Shown piece after piece: positions 50,570 through 59,293 of a stretch of DNA of 64,000 bases. The position numbers and the translations under genes were made by a program. Source of the stretch: an uncultured Myxococcales bacterium. GTDB taxonomy: Bacteria; Myxococcota_A; UBA9042; DTJE01. The stretch covers positions 1 to 64,000 of the forward strand of contig CAIZWN010000084.1 in NCBI GenBank assembly GCA_903936705.1. Direction: 5' to 3'. How positions within the stretch are numbered: position 1 is the stretch's first letter; each line of letters opens with the position of its first letter. Under the pieces are notes generated by a model that was given only the letters and a program-made list of their open reading frames with translations, ran no database searches and was not told where the DNA came from.

Positions 50570-51718
50570 TCAAGGAGCCAGTATATCGACCGCGTTCACG
50601 GTCCCGCCGCCGCCCACGAAGAACAGGCGTCGTCCAGCCACCTCGGGAGTGCCCCGGACGCCATGCTTCAGGGCCAATCGGACCATTGGTGCGCCGTTCG
50701 ACTGGCGCAGCAGCCAAAGCCCGCGATCGCCGCCAACGACAACAGCGCCGGCCACCAGCACCGGCGAAGCTGCTGCCGTCGTGGCCAGCCTGGTGCGCCA
50801 CCTGACCGCGCCATCGGACAGTCGCATCGCCACTACCATTCCGTCGGCGGTTCCGGTTATCAAGGAATCCCCCGACACGATCGGGCGACTGGCCCCGAAC
50901 TCGGACGCTCTCCAGACCAGTTCGCCGCTGGACATCCGGATTGCCGCAGGTCCCTCGCCAAAGGCCGATGTGTAGACGATTCCGTCAACCACTACGGGGG
51001 TCGAATCGACGTCGCTGGCTCCGCGAATGTCACGCGACAGATCGAATTCCCACACAGTGTTTCCGGTCGCTGCATCCAGTGCCAGCAGCATCCCATCGGA
51101 AAATCCGGCAAGGACCCGGTTACCGTGCACTACCGGCGATGCCACTCCTTCCGAACTCAGCAGTCGCGGGCGTTCCCTGTGGGCCTCCCAACGGAACGTG
51201 CCGCTGGTGGCTTCGATGGCGTAAAGTTTGTCGATTGTCGACGAGGCAAATACCAGGCCGCCCCAGGCGGCCACATCGCTGTAGAAACCTGCGTCGGCGC
51301 AAAACGGCTTGTCCCATGTGGCCTTGCCGGTAGTCGGATCGAGGCGGTACAGGCATCCGTCAGACGACGCCACGAACAGCCCGTCGGCGGTCAGGAGCGG
51401 CTTGCCTCGAACCGCGCCGCGCGTGGCGAATTCCCACGCCAACTTGCCGCCAAGGGCCTCGAACGCAAGTACCTGACCGCTCTTCACGCCGCAGACCACA
51501 AGACCAAGTCTGGTCATGGACAGGCATTGCCCGAAATCGCTGGGTGTCAGCGCGAATGAGTCGTTGTCATAGGCCAGAAATCCCCAGGCTGGGGCGAAGG
51601 AGGACTCGACACACAGTTCGCCTGCCGGCTGACCGGGTGGTGACGGAGGGATTTGGGCCTCGGCTGTCGACGGGACCGACAGGGCCAAAACAATCGCTGC
51701 ACAGCAGACGCGCGTCAT
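50570..51718 (-). CDS. bamB: PQQ-like beta-propeller protein, BamB-like
   Basis: The 382-residue product has a signal peptide ending STAEA. Seven or so blades of PQQ-type repeats follow: SGQVLAFEALGGKLAWEF, DGCLYRLDPTTGKATWD, LYAIEATSGTFRWEA, LLALDAATGNTVWEF and others. BamB is the propeller of the beta-barrel assembly machine. No lipobox is seen, unlike E. coli BamB. The gene immediately follows a YfgM-like gene on the same strand, an order that is conserved with E. coli yfgM-bamB and supports the call. Confidence 0.72.
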   Translation of the reverse strand: MTRVCCAAIVLALSVPSTAEAQIPPSPPGQPAGELCVESSFAPAWGFLAYDNDSFALTPSDFGQCLSMTRLGLVVCGVKSGQVLAFEALGGKLAWEFATRGAVRGKPLLTADGLFVASSDGCLYRLDPTTGKATWDKPFCADAGFYSDVAAWGGLVFASSTIDKLYAIEATSGTFRWEAHRERPRLLSSEGVASPVVHGNRVLAGFSDGMLLALDAATGNTVWEFDLSRDIRGASDVDSTPVVVDGIVYTSAFGEGPAAIRMSSGELVWRASEFGASRPIVSGDSLITGTADGMVVAMRLSDGAVRWRTRLATTAAASPVLVAGAVVVGGDRGLWLLRQSNGAPMVRLALKHGVRGTPEVAGRRLFFVGGGGTVNAVDILAP

Positions 51719-51738
51719 CTGGCCCTCGTTGTGCGCAC

Positions 51739-52518
51739 TCAGCGAACCGACTGCAGACGTTCCTCGAGCACCTTGCGAGCTACGAGTTGCGGACCGGGCA
51801 TCCTCTCAACGTCGCCGCTCAGAGCTTCGATGCCCTTCTGGTAGAACTCGGCAGCCTTGCTGCGGTCAACGGGATCTCCGGCGCCGGCCTTTGCCGTCGG
51901 GTTGTACATGTCGCCCAGGTGCAGGAAGCCGTAGGACTTCGCCAGCGCCGGCTCGACCTTGGTCAGTTCGCCGAATGCGACCTCGGCATCGGCCCGCCGC
52001 CCAGCCTGGTCGGCCGCGACGCCGATGGACTCCCATGCAAGCCAGACAAACGGGGATGTCGGGTTGGCGTCCACGAATGCCTTCCAGGCTGTCGCTGCCG
52101 CCGCCGCATCGCCAGCCTTCATCAAGGCTGCGCCCTTCGACAGCATTGCCAGCCCAGACAGTTCGGACTTGGCGTTGTCGGCCAGGAACTTGTCCAGGTC
52201 GGCCAGGACCTTTCTGGCCCGGCCGGCCTCGTCCTCGGCAGCCTTCTTGCCTGCCTCGGCGTCGGCGGGTTGCTCTGTCGAGGCCGCCAGCGGCGCGAGT
52301 GCCTTCAACAGCGCCGTGGACCGATCGACCGCATGACTTGTGTTCATGCGCGACAGCAGGACGCCGCCGACAATCGCGACGATGATCAACCCGGCGCCAG
52401 CGCCAACCCATCCGCCGTACAGACGGAAGAAATTGACAACCTTGCCCATCGACTCCTGGAATTCGTCCGGAGCCTGGAGTTCCTTCTTCGTTACCTTGCC
52501 AACCTTCTGTGCGGACAT
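51739..52518 (-). CDS. YfgM-like membrane-anchored TPR protein
   Basis: The 259-residue product has an N-terminal cytoplasmic tail, one transmembrane segment (residues ~35-57, YGGWVGAGAGLIIVAIVGGV) and a periplasmic helical TPR-type domain (GDAAAAATAWKAFVDANPTS, AEVAFGELTKVEPALAKSYG). YfgM is a SecYEG/PpiD-associated chaperone-like protein. The ATG at 52518 is used. Overlap with the next gene is absent, but the two are only 20 bp apart and likely form one transcript. Confidence 0.75.
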   Translation of the reverse strand: MSAQKVGKVTKKELQAPDEFQESMGKVVNFFRLYGGWVGAGAGLIIVAIVGGVLLSRMNTSHAVDRSTALLKALAPLAASTEQPADAEAGKKAAEDEAGRARKVLADLDKFLADNAKSELSGLAMLSKGAALMKAGDAAAAATAWKAFVDANPTSPFVWLAWESIGVAADQAGRRADAEVAFGELTKVEPALAKSYGFLHLGDMYNPTAKAGAGDPVDRSKAAEFYQKGIEALSGDVERMPGPQLVARKVLEERLQSVR

Positions 52519-52580
52519 CGGTTGTCGTCCTCTTCAGCGTTTGCGGCAGGCCCCGTGCCTGACGCGGTGGACCAAACCTG

Positions 52581-52651
52581 TTCTCCGGCAGGGATTCGAA
52601 CCCCGATAACAGGAACCAAAATCCTGTGTCCTGCCATTGGACGACCGGAGA
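52581..52651 (-). tRNA. tRNA-Gln (anticodon UUG)
   Basis: The minus strand folds as a full cloverleaf: acceptor TCTCCGG/CCGGAGA (7 bp), D stem GTCC/GGAC, anticodon stem CAGGA/TCCTG with loop TTTTGGT giving anticodon TTG, and T stem CGGGG/CCCTG with loop TTCGAAT. The discriminator is A and CCA is not encoded. It lies just after the pilY1 operon and before yfgM. Confidence 0.97.
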
Positions 52652-52672
52652 CCACGCCCATCGGGCGCACGG

Positions 52673-52701
52673 TTTGTACCATCATCGCGCCACTTCGGCA
52701 A
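52673..52701 (-). promoter_or_regulatory. Sigma70-type promoter of tRNA-Gln
   Basis: On the minus strand TTGCCG (52701-52696) and TACAAA (52678-52673) are separated by 17 bp. The predicted transcript start is about 15 nt before the mature tRNA 5' end. Confidence 0.5.
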
Positions 52702-52719
52702 GGGTTGAAGGGCCCCGGA

Positions 52720-55700
52720 TCAATCCAGAAGATTGCCCCACGAGGAAACAAAGATGGACTCGACGGCGCGCCGGATGGTCCGGGATGCCATGTTGATGGG
52801 ATCCGCGGGGGACCCGTGGGTCGGAATCTCCTTCGGATCCTCTGCCTTGACACCGGTTTGGACGACCAGTTGCGGGACGGCCAAGGCGGCAAGTGCAAAT
52901 GGTGCACCAGAACCCCCGGATGGGTTGGTTGACCCGCTGATTGCTTCCCCCGAACTGCACGCAGGGCGAGTGACGACCGACAGTCCGTACGGTATCGACC
53001 CGGATGTGGTCGTTCCAATCAGTTCGGTAACGACCATCTTCGTTGGATCTTGCGAACTGTTCAGCTTCGGTACCATTTGCGAACAGTTGTCGCGGTGGCT
53101 GTCAAAAGCGGCGCCGTACAGCCTTCCAATGCCGGCGCTGCACGAGGTCTCTGGATTTGGGGTGAAGGTCGTGAAGTAGGCGACGCTGCTGAATATCACT
53201 GGCTGGCCCATCATGCGCTCGCATTCGAGGTCGGGAAGCTCCGGGAGTTCGGGATCGTGTTCAGGCTGCATGTTGCCCATGAACCCCAGGAACTTCTTCC
53301 AAAGCAGGGTCGGGCCAACCTGCCATGTGGGCTGCGATGGTGCTGCGTCCGGGTCGGTGCTGGCAGCCGTGTAGGCCATTCGGCAAGCTTGATCAGACCA
53401 GGGCGAACAAGCCGCCCCCGGCCTTCCTGTGTAAGGTTCAATCGTCTCGGCCAGGGACACGACGAAATTCCGTTGCAGGGTTGATGATTCCGAACAATCC
53501 AGGGAATCCATCTCTCCGCTGCCGTAGACGACTACCAGACTGTTGGTCAATGACTGGATTGCCAGTGCGGGAGCCTCGTAGACTGGTGCCCTGATGGGAG
53601 AGCTCAGCGTCGGCACCGGCGACAACGACTTGTATGGGTCGTAGAACATGGTCAGGGTCCACGCGCTGGTGATCTCGGACCCCAGTTCCAACCGCCACAA
53701 CCGTCCTGCCGCGTCCCCCATGAAGCATCGGGACATGAAGGTTCCCGGGAAGGTCGAGAAGCATGCAACGCTGCCAACCATGTCGGCGTCGATTTGATGG
53801 TCCGACACCGAGCAGTTGTTGAACACGTTTGCATTGCCGGACTTGAACTCGGCTAGCCTGGCCCCCGTATCCATGCGCACTACGAACACCGACTTGCCGG
53901 CGTCGGAACCAAGCCCGGATCCGTTCCCGCCCGGGATCACTGCGACCGCCAGTTCTCGCAGTTTCGTTTCACGCGGCACGCACGATGTCGTTTCATCGGG
54001 ACAAACCTGGACCGAACCGATCTCGGGCCGGCCCCAGGTACGGCCCAGCATGCTGAAGTCGTTCCTTTCGGGATGACTGTCGTTGTCTGGATTGCAGGCG
54101 ACTTCACCCTGAACACAGCGGCCGGCCTCGGCCGAGATGTCCCACATGAACTGCCAGTTTGAAGTAGTCGGGTCGGTCACATCCAGTGCCGCCATCCCGC
54201 GCCCGCCGTCACGGTCGCCGATCAGAAGTACCGAACGCCATGCCGAGCCTGTCTCGCCGTCCACACCAGCTTGTGCTCTTGACAGCACGACGTCCTTGAC
54301 GACCGGGGTACCGTCCAGCAACGTCCGGATACCATTGGGCAGTTCGGCAAGTCTGGGCAGCGTGTGAGGCGGCACGAACGCCCATTCCTCGCGGCCCCAA
54401 TCCTGATCAACAATGTTGCCGTTTGGGCGATCGACCTTGAAGGCGTGCAGCAGGCCGTCGTGTGTCGGGGCATACAACATCACCGGTCGCAATGCGATCG
54501 ATGCCTTGTAGCTGCGGAATGAAGGGATCTGTAGGTCGGTGCCTTGCAAGCGCCCCTGAACAGCAGGGGTTCCGTGATCAATGGCCCCTGTCCTGTATCC
54601 GCGACGACATGAGTCGGTGTCTGCCAGGACGTATTCGATCAGGTTGCGGCGGAAGTCCGCAAGATTTTGTTCGCGGGTGTTGGTGATCGGCAGGAAGTCC
54701 GTGCTGCAGAAACCCGTGCTGGCATCGCGCGAAAAATCCGGTATCAAATTGCCTGCGGATGGAGCCCCGAGCATCAGGGCCGTAAGATCAGGGTTTCCCA
54801 CGTCGAACTGATTCAGCAGGCCCTCGATCACGGTCTTGACTTCGCGGTTGCCGTCGGGACGCTGGTTCAACAGGTCGGACATGACCTGGATGACCGACAG
54901 CGACGACTGGTCCGGGAGATTTTCGTCCTGGCCACACTGGTAGACAAGGCGTCTGAGGATCCCTTGGCGCAGGAACGGAATCCAGCCAAGGCCGGTCTGG
55001 TCGCGAACTTTCGCGTGGACGGCGTTGAACTGGTATTGCACGTCAATGCCGTTACCCGTCTCGTTCGTGACTACCGTTCGTGTTCGCGACTGGGTCGCAA
55101 CGTCCAGGTTGCCCAGGATCTGGGTAAATGCGCGGACCAGATCCGTGCCGCTGTTGGCCTCGAAATACGTGCCGCTGATATTTCCACCATCGGTTGCAAT
55201 GTCCCAAGCCTCGCTGGACACCGAAGCGTTCAGCTTGAAGCCGATGACATAGAGATTCACTCCTATGTCGCGCAGTTCCTTGGCCTGCAGCCTCGCGGAT
55301 ATGTATGGCGGCGAAGGCGCGAGGTTGGCACGTCCGTCGGTAACCAGGATGACCGTCTTGGTGCGGCATTTCAGGTAGGCGTCCGAAAGAATGTCCGGGT
55401 CATTCTCGAAAAAATACTTGGCGTCGAACAACTGTGGTGAAATCGGTGTTCCACCGTATGGAATCGCGGAAAGGATTGAGGCCTGGACCAGTTCATTCTG
55501 AGCGCGAACCTCCGAAGCCACGTCCGAGGCCCAGGGATGAACGAATTTGCCGGTCAGCGCTCCCTCGTTACGGGCACCATAATTCTTGGTCTCCTCGGGA
55601 CCGTAAGAGTAGCCGCCAGACTCGCCTGTGTCGGGGCTCTCCTTCGTGTCGAACGTCATGACTCCGAATTTGAAGGACTCGATGCTTCGGTCGATCAGTC

Positions 55701-56097
55701 CATCCAAGCGCTGGTCCCCAAGCGCCACGATATGCGGTACCACGTAGGGGCAGTCCTCGCGAGGGCAGGGCGAGACCGCGACGTTGTTGCGCTCCTGTTT
55801 CTCGCATGTGTAGTTGTCGAAGGTGCCGGTCAGCACTTCCTGGGCCACTATGAATCGGCTTTTACCCCAGGTGCCATCGACGGCCGGACAGCCCGGCGGA
55901 TCCAGAAAATCGTCGTTATTGCCGATCTCGGCGGCCAGCGAGTTGACGTCGTACTCCATCGACCCGGACGTATCCAGCAGCAGCAGGACGATTGGCTTGA
56001 CCTCGTGCAAGGGCAGGTCCTCGGCCATGGCTGTGCAAGGAACCAGGGCAGTAATAATGGTGGTCGTCGCAAGCAGGGTCGTGTTGAAAAGCCGCAT
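52720..56097 (-). CDS. pilY1: Type IV pilus tip adhesin PilY1
   Basis: The 1125-residue protein has a signal peptide (TTTIITALVPCTAMA), then a von Willebrand A domain with MIDAS DTSGSM (Asp42, Ser44, Ser46) and TVILVTDGRANLAPSPPY. The C-terminal half is the PilY1 propeller (APTHDGLLHAFKVDRPNG, SVLLIGDRDGGRGMAALDVT). PilY1 sits at the pilus tip and controls extension, adhesion and surface sensing. The ATG at 56097 follows pilX by 8 bp, with a GAGG overlapping the pilX stop. It ends the minor-pilin operon. Confidence 0.93.
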   Translation of the reverse strand: MRLFNTTLLATTTIITALVPCTAMAEDLPLHEVKPIVLLLLDTSGSMEYDVNSLAAEIGNNDDFLDPPGCPAVDGTWGKSRFIVAQEVLTGTFDNYTCEKQERNNVAVSPCPREDCPYVVPHIVALGDQRLDGLIDRSIESFKFGVMTFDTKESPDTGESGGYSYGPEETKNYGARNEGALTGKFVHPWASDVASEVRAQNELVQASILSAIPYGGTPISPQLFDAKYFFENDPDILSDAYLKCRTKTVILVTDGRANLAPSPPYISARLQAKELRDIGVNLYVIGFKLNASVSSEAWDIATDGGNISGTYFEANSGTDLVRAFTQILGNLDVATQSRTRTVVTNETGNGIDVQYQFNAVHAKVRDQTGLGWIPFLRQGILRRLVYQCGQDENLPDQSSLSVIQVMSDLLNQRPDGNREVKTVIEGLLNQFDVGNPDLTALMLGAPSAGNLIPDFSRDASTGFCSTDFLPITNTREQNLADFRRNLIEYVLADTDSCRRGYRTGAIDHGTPAVQGRLQGTDLQIPSFRSYKASIALRPVMLYAPTHDGLLHAFKVDRPNGNIVDQDWGREEWAFVPPHTLPRLAELPNGIRTLLDGTPVVKDVVLSRAQAGVDGETGSAWRSVLLIGDRDGGRGMAALDVTDPTTSNWQFMWDISAEAGRCVQGEVACNPDNDSHPERNDFSMLGRTWGRPEIGSVQVCPDETTSCVPRETKLRELAVAVIPGGNGSGLGSDAGKSVFVVRMDTGARLAEFKSGNANVFNNCSVSDHQIDADMVGSVACFSTFPGTFMSRCFMGDAAGRLWRLELGSEITSAWTLTMFYDPYKSLSPVPTLSSPIRAPVYEAPALAIQSLTNSLVVVYGSGEMDSLDCSESSTLQRNFVVSLAETIEPYTGRPGAACSPWSDQACRMAYTAASTDPDAAPSQPTWQVGPTLLWKKFLGFMGNMQPEHDPELPELPDLECERMMGQPVIFSSVAYFTTFTPNPETSCSAGIGRLYGAAFDSHRDNCSQMVPKLNSSQDPTKMVVTELIGTTTSGSIPYGLSVVTRPACSSGEAISGSTNPSGGSGAPFALAALAVPQLVVQTGVKAEDPKEIPTHGSPADPINMASRTIRRAVESIFVSSWGNLLD

Positions 56098-56105
56098 CGT
56101 CTACC

Positions 56106-56690
56106 TCAAGGGCACGCCACCGGGCCTACGAACATGGTCGCCATCGAACGTGCCTGTGCGTTGCGGTCCACCGTCAAAGACTGGGCATTCGCGGTGCCGG
56201 TCGGAAGATCGTTCCGGTACATTCCGTCAGTCTCAGAGGTATAGCGCCGGAAACAGTACTCGCCAATCTGGAAGCCAGGGGCCCGCGGCGTGGTAAGGGC
56301 GGTCACCATCTTGCTGCTCCACCTAGCGGTATTGACTGTGACTCCGTCCCATCCGAACGAACCCGAACCGTCCGTTGAACTATCGAAAAAATTGTTCGAG
56401 AGGTCTCCCATGGCCACCAGGCCTTTGCCATCGAGCGGGTCGAGATTGGCCGCAACGAACTGCGTGAATGCCGAAGGATTCAGGCCGGCAAACGCCATTG
56501 TTCCCTCGGCCCCGGACGATGCTATGTTGCGCGCCACTTGGGCTACTCGTGAGTTTCCCGTCAGGTTCAGGTTGTTCGATGCGGACTGCATGGCGACCAA
56601 CCCGATGCCGGTCAGGGCCAGCAGCAACAGAAGGACAATGAAAAGGATTGCACCACTGTCGTCCCTGGATCGCAAGTCGAAGCGTCTCAT
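56106..56690 (-). CDS. pilX: Type IV pilus assembly protein PilX
   Basis: The 194-residue protein starts with a short basic leader and a hydrophobic helix (GAILFIVLLLLLALTGIGLV) without the Phe-Thr-Leu-Glu of pilins, as in PilX minor pilins. The rest is a small soluble domain. PilX primes pilus assembly with PilV, PilW and FimT. Its ATG overlaps the pilW stop (ATGA). Confidence 0.82.
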   Translation of the reverse strand: MRRFDLRSRDDSGAILFIVLLLLLALTGIGLVAMQSASNNLNLTGNSRVAQVARNIASSGAEGTMAFAGLNPSAFTQFVAANLDPLDGKGLVAMGDLSNNFFDSSTDGSGSFGWDGVTVNTARWSSKMVTALTTPRAPGFQIGEYCFRRYTSETDGMYRNDLPTGTANAQSLTVDRNAQARSMATMFVGPVACP

Positions 56691-57835
56691 TTGACGTTCC
56701 TCACCAGGAAGGATGGCAGCCCCACGCGGACAGCCAGGCTTACTGTGCTTGCCGCTCCTTTCATCGCCGCGTCCACCTCGTACTGGTCAAGCGGCTTGTC
56801 CACGCCAGTGCGGGGGATGAACACCCGGGATTCGTCCTCGTCGCGGGTACGGGTGGTCAGTTTGACCGTCACAAATCTCAGGTCCTGGGGACGCGCGTTG
56901 CCAGTCAGGTCCAGTTGCTGGCCGGACGAGCTCACGATGTCGTCGAGCGTGGCGTATTGCTGTTGCACGGGCATTCGACGGGTTCGATCGGTATCGACGA
57001 CGAAATCGAAGAACTGGAGATCCGCGACGTACTCGGCGATCCGCACGGTGGACTGGGTCATCAATGCGTCAAGCGAGGCGTTGGTGCCGTCCAGTTCCTG
57101 GCGAACAAGGTCCACCTTGCCCGTCTCGGACGGGTCCGTCTGCAGTGTGTACCTGATTACTCCGACGACGTTGACCTCGAGCCCGACGCCGAAACCCTGC
57201 ACGCCGCAGTAGTTCGGAGGCGAGGCAACCGGGGCTATGGTAGTCAGCGTGATCTGCCGGTTGTCATAATCGGCCGAAGCGATCGGAACGTAGGTCTCGA
57301 ACTGGTCGGCGTTCACGATCCGCAGAAATCGCTTCGGCTTGAAGATCTGATCAAATTCTTCGCGTGTCTGGGGAAATGGAGCCCCGTCTTCCGCCCCTTG
57401 CAAGACAACCTGGTTGCCAGTGATCTTCCTGGTGAAATAGAGTGTCGGATTCCAGAAGGCGCCCAACAGCGTGATTTGCTGCGGATAGACGTTCGTGTTC
57501 GAGGTGACGTTGGCGACAGCCCCGCCAGTGGCAAAGACGATACCCGGGAGGTATTCGGAAGGCTTGGGGCAGACGTTCGAGTCTGCTCGCGAGTTGGGGG
57601 TCGCCAGGAAGCCGGCCGAGGAAATGTCACGCTGCAGTTGGCCCAGCCCAAAACGGGCCTGCTGCATGGCGCCCATCGTCTGTTCCTGGACCCTGAAGCC
57701 CCTGGCACTTATGGAGTATATCGAGTAGACCGACACGATCAGGATCATCGAGACGGTCGATGCCACCATCAGTTCGACCAGCGTCAAGCCGCTGTCGCGT
57801 GGAACGCCGTCTCGGTCATTGAGCCACGAAAACAT
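56687..57835 (-). CDS. pilW: Type IV pilus assembly protein PilW
   Basis: The 382-residue protein has a prepilin leader ending in G followed by LTLVELMVASTVSMILIVSV, so PilD should cleave after that Gly and the Glu at +5 is present. FRVQEQTMGAMQQARFGLGQ and LQRDISSAGF are typical of PilW. It is a minor pilin of the tip complex. Its ATG lies 20 bp inside the pilV gene end, and its stop overlaps pilX. Confidence 0.88.
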   Translation of the reverse strand: MFSWLNDRDGVPRDSGLTLVELMVASTVSMILIVSVYSIYSISARGFRVQEQTMGAMQQARFGLGQLQRDISSAGFLATPNSRADSNVCPKPSEYLPGIVFATGGAVANVTSNTNVYPQQITLLGAFWNPTLYFTRKITGNQVVLQGAEDGAPFPQTREEFDQIFKPKRFLRIVNADQFETYVPIASADYDNRQITLTTIAPVASPPNYCGVQGFGVGLEVNVVGVIRYTLQTDPSETGKVDLVRQELDGTNASLDALMTQSTVRIAEYVADLQFFDFVVDTDRTRRMPVQQQYATLDDIVSSSGQQLDLTGNARPQDLRFVTVKLTTRTRDEDESRVFIPRTGVDKPLDQYEVDAAMKGAASTVSLAVRVGLPSFLVRNVK

Positions 57836-58460
57836 TCCTCATCACCGTCGTTGGAAAGGCGATCGAGAACACGTCCTCCGGATGCGCCTCCATGATGGCC
57901 GGGCAAGCGTCGTAGTCTGCAGCCTTGCCCTGCTCACGAACCCACAGAACCCGCACATCCGCACGAATCAGGAAGTTGGGTACCAGCCAGGTCAGCCGGT
58001 ATCGGACACAATACCGTTGGTTGCGATCGCCCGGGATTACCGCCAGAACGCCTGCGTCATAGTCGGGCTGGTAGCCCAGTTGGTTCACCATCGCGAATTC
58101 GGCGCTGGACGGGTAGAACAAGGCGTCGGTCCACTCCATGTCCATACCGGCGCCAGGAGCGCCCACGTTTTTCAGGTACTTGAACCTGGTCTGCAGAACG
58201 CCTCCATCCGACTCAAGAGAGTCGTTGGTCCAGGCCAGTGCCTCCATCCGTATGGTCTGCTGGACGTGGTGAGCGAGTTCCACCGCGCCTGCAGCGTTCC
58301 AGGAGTTCTCGGTTGCACGAAGGACTGCGGCTTGCAGATGACTCATGGCCAGAAAGCCAATCATCGTCACCGCGATGACGATCATGACCTCGACCAGAGT
58401 AAAGCCTTGGGTAAATCGTCGCGAGTCTTTCGAGGCCGAAGCTGAAAGCCCGCAGTTCAC
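57816..58460 (-). CDS. pilV: Type IV pilus minor pilin PilV
   Basis: The 214-residue protein has a prepilin motif GFTLVEVMIVIAVTMIGFLA, which is PilV-like, with the +5 Glu. The start is a GTG (58460) that overlaps the stop of fimT (GTGA); no ATG lies nearer. The soluble part has YRLTWLVPNF and other beta segments. It is a member of the tip-priming complex. Confidence 0.83.
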   Translation of the reverse strand: MNCGLSASASKDSRRFTQGFTLVEVMIVIAVTMIGFLAMSHLQAAVLRATENSWNAAGAVELAHHVQQTIRMEALAWTNDSLESDGGVLQTRFKYLKNVGAPGAGMDMEWTDALFYPSSAEFAMVNQLGYQPDYDAGVLAVIPGDRNQRYCVRYRLTWLVPNFLIRADVRVLWVREQGKAADYDACPAIMEAHPEDVFSIAFPTTVMRNVFVAQ

Positions 58461-59080
58461 TCCACCACCACCCTTGCAAGGCCACTGAACGGGATCACCA
58501 CGGCGTGGATCGGGCCTTCCGCCACGCCGGCTGGGTTGACTCGCTGCATTCGGAAGCGAGCCGAGCCTCCTGCGAAATCGTCGGTGGACGGGATGATGAC
58601 AGGAACCTGGTCGCTTTGGACCTGGAACACGCGCCCGTCCGGCTTTATGCACAGGGGAGCCAGGGGGGGGGCTGCAAGGTTCGCTGGAATCGTAGCCAGC
58701 ATCGAAATTGTCGGGAAATCAGTCTTCAAGTCCAGACTGCGTACGCAGGAAGCTGTGGGCGGCGTTGCGGGGAAGAAGCCAAAGCATGATGGGGTGGTAT
58801 TTTCCCATACTTGCAGGCTGCCAGGTTGAGGGGGCAGCGTGCCGCAAGCTCCGCGAGTCTCGTTGTATGGCATGATTTCGTAGGCCAGGTTGCGTGATGC
58901 AGCCTGGACGCGAGCGTATTCGACCAGGTCCAGAACCGCCTGTCCTGCGTCTATTACCTGCCTTCGCTGCAGGGCCTCAAGGACCGATGGCAGTGCAATG
59001 ACGGCAAGGATGCCCAGCATTGCCACTGTGACCATGAGCTCGACGAGGCTGAAGCCCCCAGCGAACTTTCGGCGACACAT
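58457..59080 (-). CDS. fimT: FimT/GspH-type minor pilin
   Basis: The 207-residue protein begins MCRRKFAGGFSLVELMVTVA, a prepilin cleavage site with Glu at +5, followed by the conserved MLGILAVIALPSVLEALQRR region of GspH/FimT. FimT initiates the minor-pilin complex and in some species binds DNA for uptake. GGAGG lies 10 bp before the ATG. It is the first gene of the operon; the 210 bp upstream hold no gene, only the probable promoter region. Confidence 0.88.
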   Translation of the reverse strand: MCRRKFAGGFSLVELMVTVAMLGILAVIALPSVLEALQRRQVIDAGQAVLDLVEYARVQAASRNLAYEIMPYNETRGACGTLPPQPGSLQVWENTTPSCFGFFPATPPTASCVRSLDLKTDFPTISMLATIPANLAAPPLAPLCIKPDGRVFQVQSDQVPVIIPSTDDFAGGSARFRMQRVNPAGVAEGPIHAVVIPFSGLARVVVE

Positions 59081-59293
59081 GATTTTAGATCCTCCACCGG
59101 CGGGCAGAAAGTATGCAACTGTCGTGCCACTATAATGGAGTTGCGGTAATTGCCTATGGTATTGATATTTCAGGCTAAGCTTCAAGTTTCGACGAGGGGA
59201 GCGCCTTCCTGGTATGCAATCCTTACATACAGTGAAACTCTTTTTCAGAATCGAATGTCCGGATATTCGCGGGGATCCAAGGCAGGTCAATCA

